A DNA stretch of 64,000 nt from Silene conica (lineage: Eukaryota; Streptophyta; Magnoliopsida; Caryophyllales; Caryophyllaceae), in assembly GCA_029255685.2 (NCBI GenBank), contig CM055317.2:22948501-23012500 (forward strand), given 5' to 3'. Made by a program: the position numbers and the translations under genes. This document shows, in pieces, positions 47,283 through 61,200 of the stretch. The notes beneath the pieces were generated by a model. That model did not search any database and was not told the origin of the DNA. It saw only the letters and a list, made by a program, of their open reading frames with translations. Numbering within the stretch: position 1 is the first letter of the stretch; the number at the start of each line of letters is the position of its first letter.

Positions 47283-47640
47283 TGTTATTGCTATCAACTA
47301 AATTGCTACCTACATCTGCTTTAGCCAAAGGTTAACACATGGATACGCGTAAATCAATAAGTATCCCTTGAGACAAATATATATGTCTTAAGTTAAGACG
47401 GGTCAAGTAATATCCACTTGTACGAATAAGACAAAACTAAAAGGGTTTAGGGAAGAACAAAAAGTTTGTCATATCTATGCAAATTGGTCATTATTTGGCT
47501 CGTCTTAAACTTAATACAGATACTTTCGACTTAAATTAAATAACAATTTATGTGCCTAAATTATGTAAGTTGTTATTTACTAAATTGCCACTTACATTAG
47601 TTTAGACAAATGATAACTAATGGATAGGCGTAGATTATCT
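47283..47640. repeat. Old dispersed duplication flanking the SINE
   Basis: The stretch at about 47285-47350 (CTATCAACTAAATTGCTACC ... GGATACGCGTA) is repeated in diverged form at about 47570-47635 (ACTAAATTGCCACTTACATT ... GGATAGGCGTA), and its start recurs at 47829. Confidence 0.5.
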
Positions 47641-47828
47641 TTTTTTGACGACGAGGGGATTGAATCCCCCGGCCGGCCTATACATTCCCGCGCTACCACA
47701 TAGACCATGTAAGCCACCCATTTCGGGGGCCACAACGGCCAAGTGATCATCACCCCCATGATTCGAAACTGAGACCTCCCAACTCCTGCCTTTGGCAAGT
47801 TTCAAAGTTTAACCCAGAACCACTGATT
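47641..47828 (-). mobile_element. tRNA-derived SINE
   Basis: On the minus strand: box A-like TCAGTGGTTCTGGGTT (47827-47812), box B-like GTTTCGAATC (about 47770-47761), a GC-richer body (GGCCGGCCGGGGGATTCAAT) and a tail ending GTCAAAAAAAG. A clear TSD is not seen. Confidence 0.6.
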
Positions 47829-47849
47829 GCTATCAACTAAATTGCTTTT

Positions 47850-48735
47850 TTTTGGGCCAAAACCACACACCCAATTTCCTTCTCCATATCTTCCTTCTTA
47901 AGCTATCATCTTCGTCCTTCCATGGCGATTACTTTCCCCAACTCAGAAATATCATACCCCTTCATCTCCCTTTTCTAAATTTTCTGAACCTTAATCTTAA
48001 CTACACCGTTAGATCCGTCAGTAACAAATTCGTCGACGATCAGCTTACGTACCTATGTAAAAACTTAGAATCACTTATTGCTTATTGGTGATGGATGACC
48101 AGTATAGTATGGCGGCTGAAATTTCGAATGATATGGGGTTTGTTTCATCATTTTTAGCCTACGATTAAGATAACCAGTATATTGTTCGTAAGCCAATCTT
48201 TGAGACTCAAATGAGTTATAATTAAGAACGAGGCTCTCCATCTTCATCTCAACTATGAAATGACATGGATTTGATGATTCCATCAGGGTGTACAATGAAA
48301 TGCCTCAACGAATTTAATAATGTCATCAAAGTATTCGATGAAATGCCTCAACGAGGGCTCTTCTTAAAGTGTTACTTGTCACAACTCAGTAGGGATAAGT
48401 TGCCTAATATTAGCTGGGAGTATGAAGCGTGAGTAATTGCTTAATCTCGACTTCCAGTCATTTTAAAGATGTTTTTTGCTGGTTTTGGCTTCAAACGTCT
48501 TCTCCTTATTCCTCAATAACAATCGTTTCTATAAAATAATTCATGCTTAGTTGTATGGATTTCAAGGGGAAAAAAGTACAAAGAAAAAGATCTCTTGCTG
48601 ATAATAGACTGTATCACTGAAATTTTGGCGGTCCACTAAAGTATAGTGTACTATGATTACATAGGATTTTACAAAACCAATGAGTTTAGCCTATAATAAT
48701 GTAATTTAGTGGGCCTTCCAGTTAATGACTTAGGA
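47850..48735. other. Spacer without a convincing gene
   Basis: Small ORFs at 47852-48091 and 48071-48295 have no recognised domain. Near 48330, CGATGAAATGCCTCAACGAG reads like the FDEMPQR motif of a PPR protein, preceded by a near-duplicate word at 48293, so a decayed PPR scrap is possible. Confidence 0.35.
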
Positions 48736-48934
48736 CATGTTCTTTCTGGCTTTTTAGAACTGAGCTGAACTGGACTGAACTGAATGAAGCTGAATTAAAC
48801 TGAACTAAGTTTAATATAGCTGAATTGAACTGAATGAAACTGAAATTAATAAAAGTGAATGAAGTTTAATAAAATTGAACTAAGTAAATAATAACAATAA
48901 TAATAATAATAATTATAGTACGCGTTTATTTAGC

Positions 48935-48974
<40 letters not shown>

Positions 48975-49887
48975 TTAATAATAATAATAGTTTTGTTTGG
49001 TTAATAAAAGTTTGCGGTTTAAAAATAATATTAATAAAATAAGTTATTAGTAATTTCATTCGGATGAATATACTTGGTATACCGATTATACAACATTAAA
49101 GTACTCAAGGAAAAACAAATTTAAACATGGATGATAAAGAATGGATGAAACTCATGGACAAAGTTCGAAAAAAATAGGGCGTGTTATTGGTGTCCATAAT
49201 GATCACGATAATGAAACACATCAAGATGATATGAAAGTCAATAACGAAGCAACATAGATAATGTGTTTCGTGTTAATGATATCTATATTTTCAAGATTAT
49301 GATTTTCGACTGTGTTAACAAATATTACTATTTAAATATTATCAAATTTTACTTCACAAGTACATTTTTCTCTACTCTCCCATGTTTCACTAATAATAAT
49401 AATAATAACAACAACAATAATAATAATATATATACAATAATAATAATAATAATAATAAAAACAACAATAATACCCCCTCTTATTCAGCATATTTTTCCCC
49501 TTTCTTTTTAACCACAGATTAAGAAAATGAATTTGGATCACACAAATTAACCTACCCCACATGAAATTGAATTTGGATCACAAAGAGCTTACCAAATAAG
49601 AAAAGAGGGAAGAAAAATGTGATTATCACGATAAGGAAAGAGAGAAGATTAAGTTGAATAGGAGGGAATAATTAATAATTAATAAAAAATAGAAAAATCA
49701 ATAAATATAAAATAAGAATAACAACAACAACAACAATAATTATGTGGGTTGAACTTAATAAAACTGAGCTGGGCTGAACTGAACTGAATTATATGAATTG
49801 AATTGACCTGAACTGAATTGAATAGAGCTGAGCTGAATTAAACAGAGTTGAACCGAAACGAGCTGAAAATAAGCCAGAAAAAACATG
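48736..49887. mobile_element. TIR element made of GAACTGAACT words
   Basis: The left end CATGTTCTTTCTGGCTTTTT and the complement of the right end, CATGTTTTTTCTGGCTTATT, are inverted repeats. Both arms continue into degenerate GAGCTGAACTGAA arrays, the interior into (TAA)n microsatellites (48896-48990, 49390-49460). TSD not clear. No coding. Confidence 0.65.
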
Positions 49888-50667
49888 GCGTTAAGGTAGC
49901 TAATGCCTTACATGTAGACCTGTCAAAACCTGACCCGACCCGAAAACCGACCGTAACCCGACCCGTAAATAACCCGTAAATGACCCGGTTTTTTCAACCC
50001 GAACCCGAAAGATACCCGAACCCGTTTTGACCCGTAAACAGCGGGTCAAAACCCGACCCGCAGCGGGTTGACCGTTGGGTCAAGACAATATATCGTTTTT
50101 AAAATGAGCTGAGCTGAATTAAACAGAGTTGAACCGAAACGAGCTGAAAATAAGCCAGAAAAAACATGGCGTTAAGGTAGCTAATGCCTTACATGTAGAC
50201 CTGTCAAAACCTGACCCGACCCGAAAACCGACCGTAACCCGACCCGTAAATAACCCGTAAATGACCCGGTTTTTTCAACCCGAACCCGAAAGATACCCGA
50301 ACCCGTTTTGACCCGTAAACAGCGGGTCAAAACCCGACCCGCAGCGGGTTGACCGTTGGGTCAAGACAATATATCGTTTTTAAAATGAGCTGAGCTGAAT
50401 TAAACAGAGTTGAACCGAAACGAGCTGAAAATAAGCCAGAAAAAACATGGCGTTAAGGTAGCTAATGCCTTACATGTAGACCTGTCAAAACCTGACCCGA
50501 CCCGAAAACCGACCGTAACCCGACCCGTAAATAACCCGTAAATGACCCGGTTTTTTCAACCCGAACCCGAAAGATACCCGAACCCGTTTTGACCCGTAAA
50601 CAGCGGGTCAAAACCCGACCCGCAGCGGGTTGACCGTTGGGTCAAGACAATATATCGTTTTTAAAAT
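49825..50667. repeat. 281-bp unit in three perfect tandem copies
   Basis: GAGCTGAGCTGAATTAAACA starts at 49825, 50106 and 50387, exactly 281 bp apart, and the copies look identical. The unit joins the right end of the GAACTGAA element, the 30-bp gap, and the left end of the ACCCG-rich element. Confidence 0.95.
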
Positions 50668-51535
50668 ATACAATGTCAAATAAGTATTGATCACTTATAA
50701 ATTTTTGAGGAGAAATGTGTATATATATGCGTTATGTCACGTCATCACCTCAAACAACATGCCACGTCATCACCTCAAACAACATGCCACGTCATCACCT
50801 CAAAGTGTGTGTCACACCGTCACTTTCACCGTAATACGTCGAATTACATTCCACGTCAGCAGCGCCAACTCATCACCTCGAACCACATGACATGTCATCA
50901 CATCGAAGTGTGTGTCACGTTGTCACTTTTAGTGTAGTACGTCAAGTTACATTCCACGTTAGCTCTGTCACCTCATTATTTCGACGGACCACATGTCATG
51001 TCATTACATCGAAATATGTGCCACACTATCACTTACACCTCATTCCACATAATTGCCTAGGACCACATGCCATATCATCACCTCTAAATATGTGTCATAC
51101 CATCACTTTCACCGTATTACGTCGAACTGAACCGTACTTCGTGTCAACACTTCCACCTCATCACCTCAGATCACATGTCACGTCATCATTGTTATCTTAT
51201 TTGAGTCTCATTATTGTACTTAGCGAGTTACTAAGGATGATGATGATGATAACGAGGGTGATGTTGGTGGTGAGGGCAAAAATGGTGGCAATTCAGTTAA
51301 CTAAGACGAGCAAGAGGATAAAAAACGTATAAAGGGTAGGAATTACGATATAAAATAAGTTTTAAAAAATGCGAGGAAAAGATGTTGATTGACCCGTATT
51401 TTTACCCGAACCTGACCCGGAACCCGTATAGACTTGACCCGTATTTTACTCGACCCGAAATACACCCGACCCGTATTTTACCCGAACCCGTATCTACCCG
51501 ACCCGCAACCCGCCCGTTCGACCTGTTTGACAGGT
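49918..51535. mobile_element. hAT-like element with ACCCGACCCG subterminal repeats
   Basis: Ends ACCTGTCAAA (49918) and TTTGACAGGT (51535) are inverted. Flanks ACATGTAG (49910-49917) and ACATGTGA (51536-51543) are an 8-bp duplication with two mismatches. Both arms are dense in ACCCGACCCG/CGGGTT words. The interior holds a CACGTCATCACCTC minisatellite. No transposase. The left end is triplicated with the 281-bp unit. Confidence 0.72.
50734..51190. repeat. CACGTCATCACCTC minisatellite with higher-order pattern
   Basis: A 25-bp unit (CATGCCACGTCATCACCTCA + AACAA) occurs nearly three times at 50734-50804. Longer diverged blocks of roughly 90-130 bp (CATCACCTCGAACCACATG, then GTGTGTCACG, TCACTTT, TACGTCGA) repeat about four times to 51190. 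The small plus-strand ORFs over it are repeat artefacts. Confidence 0.8.
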
Positions 51536-51543
51536 ACATGTGA

Positions 51544-52095
51544 TATATTTTTTAAGCATTGAGATCACTTGCGACAAAAACAATTTTGGAATTTAAAGAC
51601 TAATCACGTCAGCTGACCAAGTATGGTTACATCTTACAATTAGAGGAGGTAATTAAGTGATTTGAGTTAATATGTAGAGTTCTACATTGGTTTGGGCGGG
51701 CTTGCTTTGTTAAACCATCAGCTTAAGTTTCTTCCTCAACTAATATACCAATAAGGCGTTAATAACATTCTGTCTACTATTCACATCTATCGCCGCATAT
51801 TATGGCTCGCTTGCAAATAATTGTCATAAACTTAGTTCACTTGTAAGGAGTTATTAGGGAAGACCTTCAAATATTACATACAAGCTAATTTCTAACCCAA
51901 TGAAAAACTTTAACAGAGCCAAAGTATTGCTATATACGTAGTACTTTCTTAGCCTTCCTCTATTTTCCATTAATGGTAAAACTTATGCCTCTTTAATGTT
52001 ATAGACAACGTTCGTAATTATCGGCGTTGAGATAGTCAAGTAGAGCCAATAGACAACAATACGAAATATATGAACTGATACTAATTTCAATAGAC
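51544..52095. other. Spacer
   Basis: Nothing recognisable as a gene. It may be the body of the Helitron whose 3' end follows. Confidence 0.35.
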
Positions 52096-52110
52096 GAGTG
52101 ACACTAACTT

Positions 52111-52147
52111 GGGGTACGGCGCGCGAAGCGTGCCGTACAACAACTAG
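52111..52147 (+). mobile_element. Helitron 3' end
   Basis: GC-rich hairpin GTACGGC (52114-52120) / GCCGTAC (52132-52138), then AACAA and CTAG (52144-52147) with a following T. The hairpin and CTRR-T fit the family rule. The 5' end was not located. Confidence 0.6.
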
Positions 52148-52827
52148 TAGTACAAAAAGTCAGAAGATGGCTATGTTATGTAATAGTTTCTCTTAGACAA
52201 TTATTTATTCTCTCTTTCTTTTTCGAAACTAGTTGGATTTTTTTCCCTCTTTTGTTTTTTAAAATGTTTTTTTTAAAGAAAAATCAATCCATTAATAAAT
52301 AATTATATGACATCTACAACATATGTGTAATTTGACTGGATACAACGCGACTAGAATCAAATAAAATAAAATCTTGTTCAAAGAAATATTGTAAACTTGA
52401 ATTGCTTCAATGCACATCATCTATCATATCGCCGCAAACAGCTTTTCACAAGAGGATCGTAGGATCTTGAACCTTGACGAGAGACGACTTCATCTGAACA
52501 AATTGAGTGCAACCAACAAGTTGACAACATATGTAATATCATATAACGATCTATTACGAAACTGATCTTCCGCATCTTCATTAAATAAGAAACGACCAAG
52601 ACGCTCTTATCTATATTTCCAATAGAACTAAAAACTAGAATAACAAGGACCGAAAAAACTCCGATTATAGAGATAAACGAACGGATCTCACCAAAAGGGA
52701 GACTTTTATTAATTAATTCGTAAGGTTTCATAGTAAAAATTGATAAATAAAGTTTTATGGGGGCTTACCATCGATCAATAGTCGATGGAAGTCCCAGATT
52801 TGATTGATGGAGGCTAGGGTTTTTTAG

Positions 52828-52895
<68 letters not shown>

Positions 52896-55220
52896 TTAGA
52901 AACAGAGGCTTGGGGAGTTTATGCTTTTGTTTTTTAAAATGTTTTATATGATCTAAATTTCATTGTATGTAGGGTAAAGAATTTTGTGTAATCAAAATCA
53001 ATTCCTTATTTATTCTGTAAGTGGAAGCGGAAAGAAATGAGTGACTAGGAAAGTAGGAGGGAGTATAACCTAAAATGGTGTATATAAAAAAGTACAATCT
53101 ACGAAAAATAAGTAATTTATTATGTAACTTGGATAGCACCGAAACGGTTACGAACACAAACCTGAACACATACAGATACGTGACGCGAAATCCATAAAAT
53201 ACAAGACACGATGCCAAGTTTTCTAAATATTATCAAACTAATATTGGTTCCCGGCCTCGCCTAGACTGCCTCTATTTAGCATTAAATTTTGTTTTCAATT
53301 AAATAAAACTACTTTAAATTTGCACAACTCATCATTAATACATTTTTGTATACATATCTTAAAATTACGATGAAATAAATCACGAGAAAAATTCACTACT
53401 CTCGCTATTAATAGTCTACTTAAATCAGTTGGCTGGCTAATTGTTCGTATATACTTTTTTTTGTTAGTATTGTTACTTTTATTGCATTCGTTATTGCTAC
53501 TATTACTTTCACTACTCCCGTTGTAACTATGCTAGGTAATTATTGTTACTTTCAGTTTCTTGCATTAATATTGATATTCACTACTCTCCCATAGTTACTT
53601 CTACTACTTTCATCACTCTCGCTCGCTGAAAATATAGTTACTTTGACTATTCCGAAGAGTGATTACTATCAATGTTACAACAATTCTTTTCACTACTAAC
53701 ATAATTACTTTTACTATTTAGGCAAGCAATTTTAGGAGGTTTATAGATTTATATAAATATGTTGCATCGAATCAAACCAAAATAATTATGGAATATTATA
53801 TTTTGAAATCTAGGTTGATTTATTTACCTTTAATAAGTTCCAAAATAATTATGGACTATTATATTTGTATGTATTAATCTTTATACTAATTAATATCATA
53901 AGTGGGGCATGTTTATTTTATGAAAATCATCGTATTCTCGTGTTGTCTAAATTATACTTCAATCAGAACTATATAATATTTACATTGAAGTCTATTAGTC
54001 AGATATATCACATAGCCGTTATCGATTAAAATTGTATAGTATAATTAAATTGTATAGATTTATTTAATTACATTAAAGTCCATTAGTTTCCGGATTATAT
54101 ATATAGTATTGATTTTTATTTTATAGTTGTAAAGTACAACTAGTTTTGTAAAGAGAATTTATATTAGACTTTAGATAAAATTTATAACAGTTATAATCCA
54201 TATTCCAACATATGAAGAAATACACTTCAAGAAAGATAATCATGTTTTTACATAAAAAGTCTGTAAATAACTCTATGATATTTGTATATTATACTTGCTC
54301 GAAATGTCTTGATGTGTCAAAGAGTGTCGCAACTGTAACAAAAAAATATTAATAAAAAATTAGGCATGAATTGTATAGTGCCAGATACGTATATCTGGTT
54401 GTCGTGCCAGTGTCACTATACGACACCGACACACTAAATAGCTAAAGTTTCATGATTCCTAAATGATATTTCATTCGTTCTAATGAATACTATACATTTG
54501 CCTTTTGAGTATTATTCATATGTGAGAAGAATCTCTGATATAACTTCTAATATATTACATAAAAGATAGTCGTGTGTGATCTTGTTTAAAATGTCTTATA
54601 GAGTGTATTATAAATACCAATTTTTTTTAAGTAGTATAGAACTAAAGATATGAACAAAGAAAACAAGTATTGATATACGTGTATAATGCAAATGTATAGA
54701 ATTTAATGAAATGTAAGAAGTTTATACACCAACTGAAAGAACTCTCCCAAGTTACCCAAAGTCGTTTGATCAAAAGAGGAAAGACTGAAACTGAAATTAT
54801 TCACATGTCCTGCATAATGCTGCTTCTATCTGAATTGAACTCATTCATTAGTTAACTTCTCGACCTTTTGGAAATGGCCTAAATTATCTCGGACAAAATT
54901 GTTAATTACAAACCAGATTAGAAGATGGTTCACCATAAAATCTTTCCAGCAAAGTCTTAGGCCTGGTTTTAACTAATAACGGTGACCTAACAAGAGGATG
55001 AGCATGTGTTTGGTTTGTGTCTGGTTTGAAACTGCTATTGTACTCGGAGATAACAACATTGAGGATTCGTGCTAAAACCAATGGGCAATCCGAAAAAATG
55101 GTGAGATGGAATTTATTTTCTCTGCGTTCCTACTTAAGAGCTTCCAGAATAGCCAACGCTTATGCCTGATAAGGAGTTTGGGAAACAATATTACTTTTAA
55201 GCATAGAATTACTAATGACA
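52148..55220. other. Intergenic, AT-rich, with GA microsatellite
   Basis: Contains a (GA)n tract of about 60 bp (52831-52890), runs of TTACTTTTACTACT-like words (53440-53710), and scattered remnants of the GACACGGACACG type (53130-53215, 54380-54440). No gene supported. Confidence 0.55.
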
Positions 55221-55225
55221 TTACT

Positions 55226-58200
55226 TGTAACGTACACCCTCATAACCCAAGTTCCATACCAAGGACCCTTAGACTATGAAAGTGTCACCATCTCGGTTAC
55301 CCGAGGTATAATATCAAAGAATGGTACGAGAAACTTTTATTGAATTACAAGTATAATTACAACTTTACAAGTGGCTCAAACTTAAAGATGACTAAACAAT
55401 GGCGAAAGCTAAAGGACTAAATATAAGTGAAGACTACTATGACTTCTCAATGGTGACTCGTCCCTTCCCAGCCTCAAGCAAACAATCAACATCGAGGTAC
55501 ATGCTAAGAATTTGCCCACCATATCAAATACCAATGGATCATCATAGGGCACAAACCACAAGCGCTAGTTATTGTATACGCAATATCGTCACTACCAAAA
55601 TCAAGAACAGTATAAGAATCTCAAAGCACAACATGCTGATATAACCAATAACCAATCATCTTAAAGTGGCGACCTGTAGTCCCACAACCAACTCCACTTG
55701 CTCGCGGCAAGGGGTACCCAAACCATTAATGTGCACACCACCCCCGCGGAGGGAACCACGAAGGGCGATCGTAGGATTGAGAGTCATTTCTCATTAATGG
55801 TCCCAAACATATGCTCCAATCTTATCTCGTAAATCACAGATGATATCAGTCTAACACAACAATAGCATCGTCACAATATAGCAGAAATACCGTCACAATC
55901 ACATAACTTTACCTCAAGGCAAATCACACAACGCAAAGATCCAATCGGTTCTACCACCGTTCTTCTACGAAATCTCCTCCAAAAATAACATATACAACTT
56001 ATTACAAATAATCGCCGCATGCATAACATATCTCAATACATACTAACTGACGAATTAAGGACTTACTTGACAACGACGACACGGGGATAAGATGATTAGC
56101 GCACTAGACTCCGGTAGGTAAACTTAGGGATTTGGGGCGAGAGATTTTGAGAGAAAAGTGAGAAGGCGACAAGCTATTTTAGGGTAAAACGTGTTTTTAA
56201 CTTACGAAATTCTTTTATAAAGTTACTGCAACGGTGACATGGGAAACGCACTCGGCCGACTTAGCCTGACTCGACCGAGTTCACTTAACTCGACCGAGTA
56301 TGCAGTACTCGACCGTGTTAAGACGAACTCCAGCAACCAACTCAGACTTTGGGTCAACTCGACCGTTACCCAAACGACTAAGAGATGGGTGTTATAATCT
56401 TCTCTCTTAGAACAAACTTCGACCTCGAAATTCACGACTTACCAACCTGAAAAACAAGACTCATCACAAATATTTCGAAATCACTTACCGCATCCCAGGG
56501 ATGTGCACGATACTAAGACACAACACCACAAAACTACTGTATGCCAACATCTACTTTTACTTCTTACTCCGCAAGGTCAACCAAGACATAAGACAATTAG
56601 AAATTCGCCATATCCCGAAGATGTGCAACCCCAACAAGACTCGTGTAAAACTTCTCTAAACTAACTCATACAACTGACTCACAAGACTTGAAACCCGACG
56701 CACGATCATCTCGAAGTGCAACATAACTATAATGACATCTAAAAGAAAACCAAAACCACACCCCAAGTACAAACTCGAAATACCGCATCTCAAAGATGCA
56801 CAGGGCACAACGCACAACGAGGCTGATAAAACTTATATAAAACTAATTGAAAAGACTTAAAACATCACGCGAACATCTCCCATTCCCCTAAAAGAAACAA
56901 ATTACGTCCCCATAACCTTACAACATAAACACATTCCATACCGCTAACCAACACCACTCAACTCTCACCATCCATCCTCGACACTAATTCACCAAGCAAC
57001 GCGTACCCCAACAATACAAGTCATAATATAACATCAACCATAATATAACTCACCTAGCGCCATCCCACCATCGACTGGGAACAATATAAATGTTGTCAAC
57101 TATGTATTGCTTTTACATCACATACTCAAATCCAATACCAATACAATCCACCAACCGTGTACACCTTAACAGGAACCGTTACATTTTATCACCCGAATAG
57201 GGAACTTTGTCCTCGAAACTTACTCACGCTCATAAGTGTCAACACTCAAAGCCGTCAATACTATCGCAACAATACACGTCCACAACCTTCCTTCATAAAC
57301 ATACATATAAACACACACTACCATCAATATCACCTTTAACTTCAATAATAAAGTCACAACTCCCTCTGTTATGCTATACTAACTCAGACTTCCAAGTATA
57401 CCTCAACATGCAAAAATCGTCAAACTCTTTTTCCTGCATCCGACCACTTTTAAGATAAACGTTGTTTCCTGCCTAGTACTAGACCTTAGTGATTCTCTCT
57501 CATTATTATCATTTCATGCCTCCGTATTACAACCGCAACATCGATCACCATACATATATCCAAGACTCTCGTCCACTAACAATTATATAACTTCACTCAT
57601 TCCGTACTGCCTTCTCACGTTTACCACAAAGCCCCAAACATAACCACTATATTAACTCTTTAATATTACTATACGTCCATATTTCTTTATATTCACGCAT
57701 CTAACCCCAAAAACATCACTCACGACTCAAAATTGTTACATACTCACTTGATCCTCAAATTTTCCTCTTCTGCCCAGTTCGTCCGTAACTTGACATGATA
57801 CTAAATCTCAACATTTTGTGGACACCTGTTCCACCTACAACTTGTGGCTCTATACACACGTTCAACTGACTACTTTCTAAAACTATGACAACAGGTGAAT
57901 CACCTAACTATGATCGAAACTACTCCAACAATCTCCCACAACTTTGTTTCCACTTACCAAGGTACCACTATACCTATCACAACAACAATCACATGTTCGA
58001 CTCTCGCCCATAACGTACTCTACTCTCTCCCCCCGAGTCCAAGGTCTCAATAAACAAAAGTAACAATGACAACAATCTATACGGTTATACCAAAATGACA
58101 TATTATTTCAAAAGTTCGTCTCACAAGTATACACCTACGTCAAGAAATACAACATAGACATCAAGTTCATACGTAATCCAACAAATAGATCTCATGAACG

Positions 58201-61200
58201 CAAAACATATGGAATAAGACAATAAAACAACCACATCCGAAATTTTATCCATACGTCACAGTAATGAAAGGGACAACATCATTAGAACACGATAGTAAGA
58301 CATACACCATTAATAAAAGGACAAAAAAGTTCAACACAACCATATCGCTTACACCGTTGCTCTTGTTGATAGTATCGCAACACTGTCACTGACGATCATA
58401 TCGCAGCGCGAGAATACCCGTATCACAACACCGAGTACCAAGCTCAACTTTCATTCCGCAGTACAACAACCACATTGATTATGTCTCCATAATATAATAT
58501 TACCAAATCATTATATGTAACATACTACGAGGAATATACGGATAATGACCTTGTGAAAATCATTTATACCACTACTCCTGAGATTGTTACTTCACATAAT
58601 CACTTACGTACATCACACTTACACATTCCCCAAACCACACAATCATTAATTAATAACTAATCGTTGTGACCATAGATCTAATACTCGACAACTAATAAAC
58701 GCCTTCTCTTTTTGCATTCTAGGCTCTCTTTCTACCATGAACCCTAATTCCACTAAAACACACTAGTAATATGTCATCAAAGTTACCTCAATATTCATAC
58801 CAAACATATCCTTGATCAATCCACCCCGTAACTACCACTAGACTTACTCATCGTACAAAGACTATCAAGTACTCATTCTTTAATTCCTCAAAAATCACGA
58901 CTAGCATGCCGTCTCACTCATCTCATATGTATACCTTAACTCACATCCTTATTATAGTGCTCTGCACTACTATGACAACCTATTTACATGTCTCGTAACT
59001 CCTGTAACATTCACTCGAGTCACCTCCACTATTTTATTCCCATGGCATCCGATCACATCACTCAATCACTTAAGTCTTTACACATTCTACCTAACTCGTT
59101 AGTAAATTAAATATCTTCTCCTTGCTTCCAATGTCATATTCCCTTTATTCGAATCCCTACTTCTCATTCCTTTTTGGCCATAAACTCTCTTAGCATTCGA
59201 CTTATCTACACTCACCACCAACAAGCCCAAGCCCTCACTAATTATCTTCCAATTAATTAACTCATCATTTGTACATGATATCACTCTTATCCCATAAGCC
59301 TCCTTCTACCGTTAACATCTTCAAACTTTTACATAACTATAACTGCTTCTCCAAAACCCAAGTTTTTTGCTCGACATAATTACCTACAAATCCACATGCA
59401 TGCCACCATAATTGATAAACTCCCTAAACACAAAATTTCCTTCCAATTACCGTACCAAAATCCTTTTTCGCACTTTATAAGTCAACATAACAATATCCAT
59501 ATCCTTCATTTATCCCTTGCTAGTCTCAGTAGTATCGACACACATATCCCTTCCAATCCTTCATTCTTATATTCCTCTGAATTAAATTACTACTTGACCA
59601 TATATAAGTATCACCACCACACTCTAGCTCATGGTAATCTCGTCCACCATACCTCACTCGCTATATAACTTAAAAAAACATAAACTTCGCTTTGTGTGCA
59701 CAACTGTTTCCTCACAAACACCTCCGACCGCTAGTCTCTCCCATGAAACCATACCGATTCGAAAACCGGTTAACTCACGCAATACAACAAACATATATGT
59801 AAAACCACACATTAAATTGCAAAAGAAACATATTTGAAATCAATATGACATGCAAGGGGTCAAGAGCTAAGCATAAGATCATAATAGAGGTTACTAGATG
59901 GGGTACTTGATCAAACTACTCGACTGCAAGGTACACAACTACCTATTTACTACCACATACTATATCCACGCCCAAACTTTTGATGGGGTTTTGTGATTAC
60001 AAGCATATAACAATCGTACGATCTTCAACTCAACCAATCAAATAACAAACGACGTACAAATAAAACACAACAGTTATACGACGACACTTGGTCGAGTGTC
60101 ACTAACTCGGTCGGGTATACTCTACTCGGCCAAGTTCTAAAATTCGGGCGAGCTATCCCTACTCGGCCGAGTTTCATCTACTCGACCGAGCTCCCTATGC
60201 TCAATCGAGTTTCACCTACTCGACCGAGCTTCCTCTACCGGTCGAGTTTCACTAATTCGGCCGAGCCACACGCACTCGGTCGAGTACTCCCTACTCGGCC
60301 CAATAACCTTATTAGTCCAGCTTCGTGAAGGGGAAACGCCCTTCACATATCCTACGCATCACATAATCCTATCTGCACACTACAACACAAAACCAGCAGA
60401 ATATACGTTCAAACGTTCACAAAATTTTCATGTCAAGCGTACGACTTCGTTTCACATATCCCGTTCATAATCTTACACATCCACCAATTATATATCATAG
60501 CAAGTCTCAGACACAGTATAACACACATACGTACATACCCTATTCTACCCTTAGTGACCAAATACAAAGCTTGTAAGCGAGTTCACGGTTTCAGAACGTC
60601 TCCCAAACCTTTCTGGTAGCCTCACAAACTCCTACTTGGGTTCATTTTATGAAGACACACCTACGTTCATTGGGTTCATTGGTTCCAAGACCGTCGCTCT
60701 GATACCATTTGTAACACCCTCATAACCCAAGGCCTCTACCAAGGACCTTTAGACTATGAAAGTGTCACCATCTCGGTTAACCGAGGTATAATATCAAAGA
60801 AAGGCCGAGAAAATTTTATTAAATTACAAGTATACACATTGCAAGTGGCTCAAACTTAAAACATGACTAAATAACAACGGAAGCTAAATGACTAAATATA
60901 AGTGAAGACTACTATAACTTCTCAATGGTGACTCATCCCTTCCCAGCCTCAAGCAAACAATCAACATCGGGCTACTTGCTAAGAATCTGCTCACCATACA
61001 ATGGACCATCACATCGCACTAACCACAAGCGTCAGTTACTGTATACGCAATATTGTCACTACCAAAATCAAGAACAGTAGAACAATCTCAAAGCACAACA
61101 TGCCGATATCACCAATAACCAATCATCTCACAGTGACGACTTATAGTCCCACAACCAACCCCATTTGCTCGCGGCAAGGGGTACCCAGACCATTAATGTG

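Noticed and set aside
47592-47798. 68-residue minus-strand ORF
   Set aside because: It lies over a tRNA-derived SINE with pol III boxes; the ORF is incidental.
49825-50667. Satellite DNA array
   Set aside because: Only three copies, and the unit is built from the ends of two transposons, so a local triplication is the better reading.
50687-51332. Overlapping plus-strand ORFs up to 146 residues
   Set aside because: They translate the CACGTCATCACCTC minisatellite in all frames; no domain and no splice context.
56400-60640. Protein-coding interior of the LTR element
   Set aside because: Only short ORFs without gag, protease, reverse transcriptase or integrase motifs that I can recognise.
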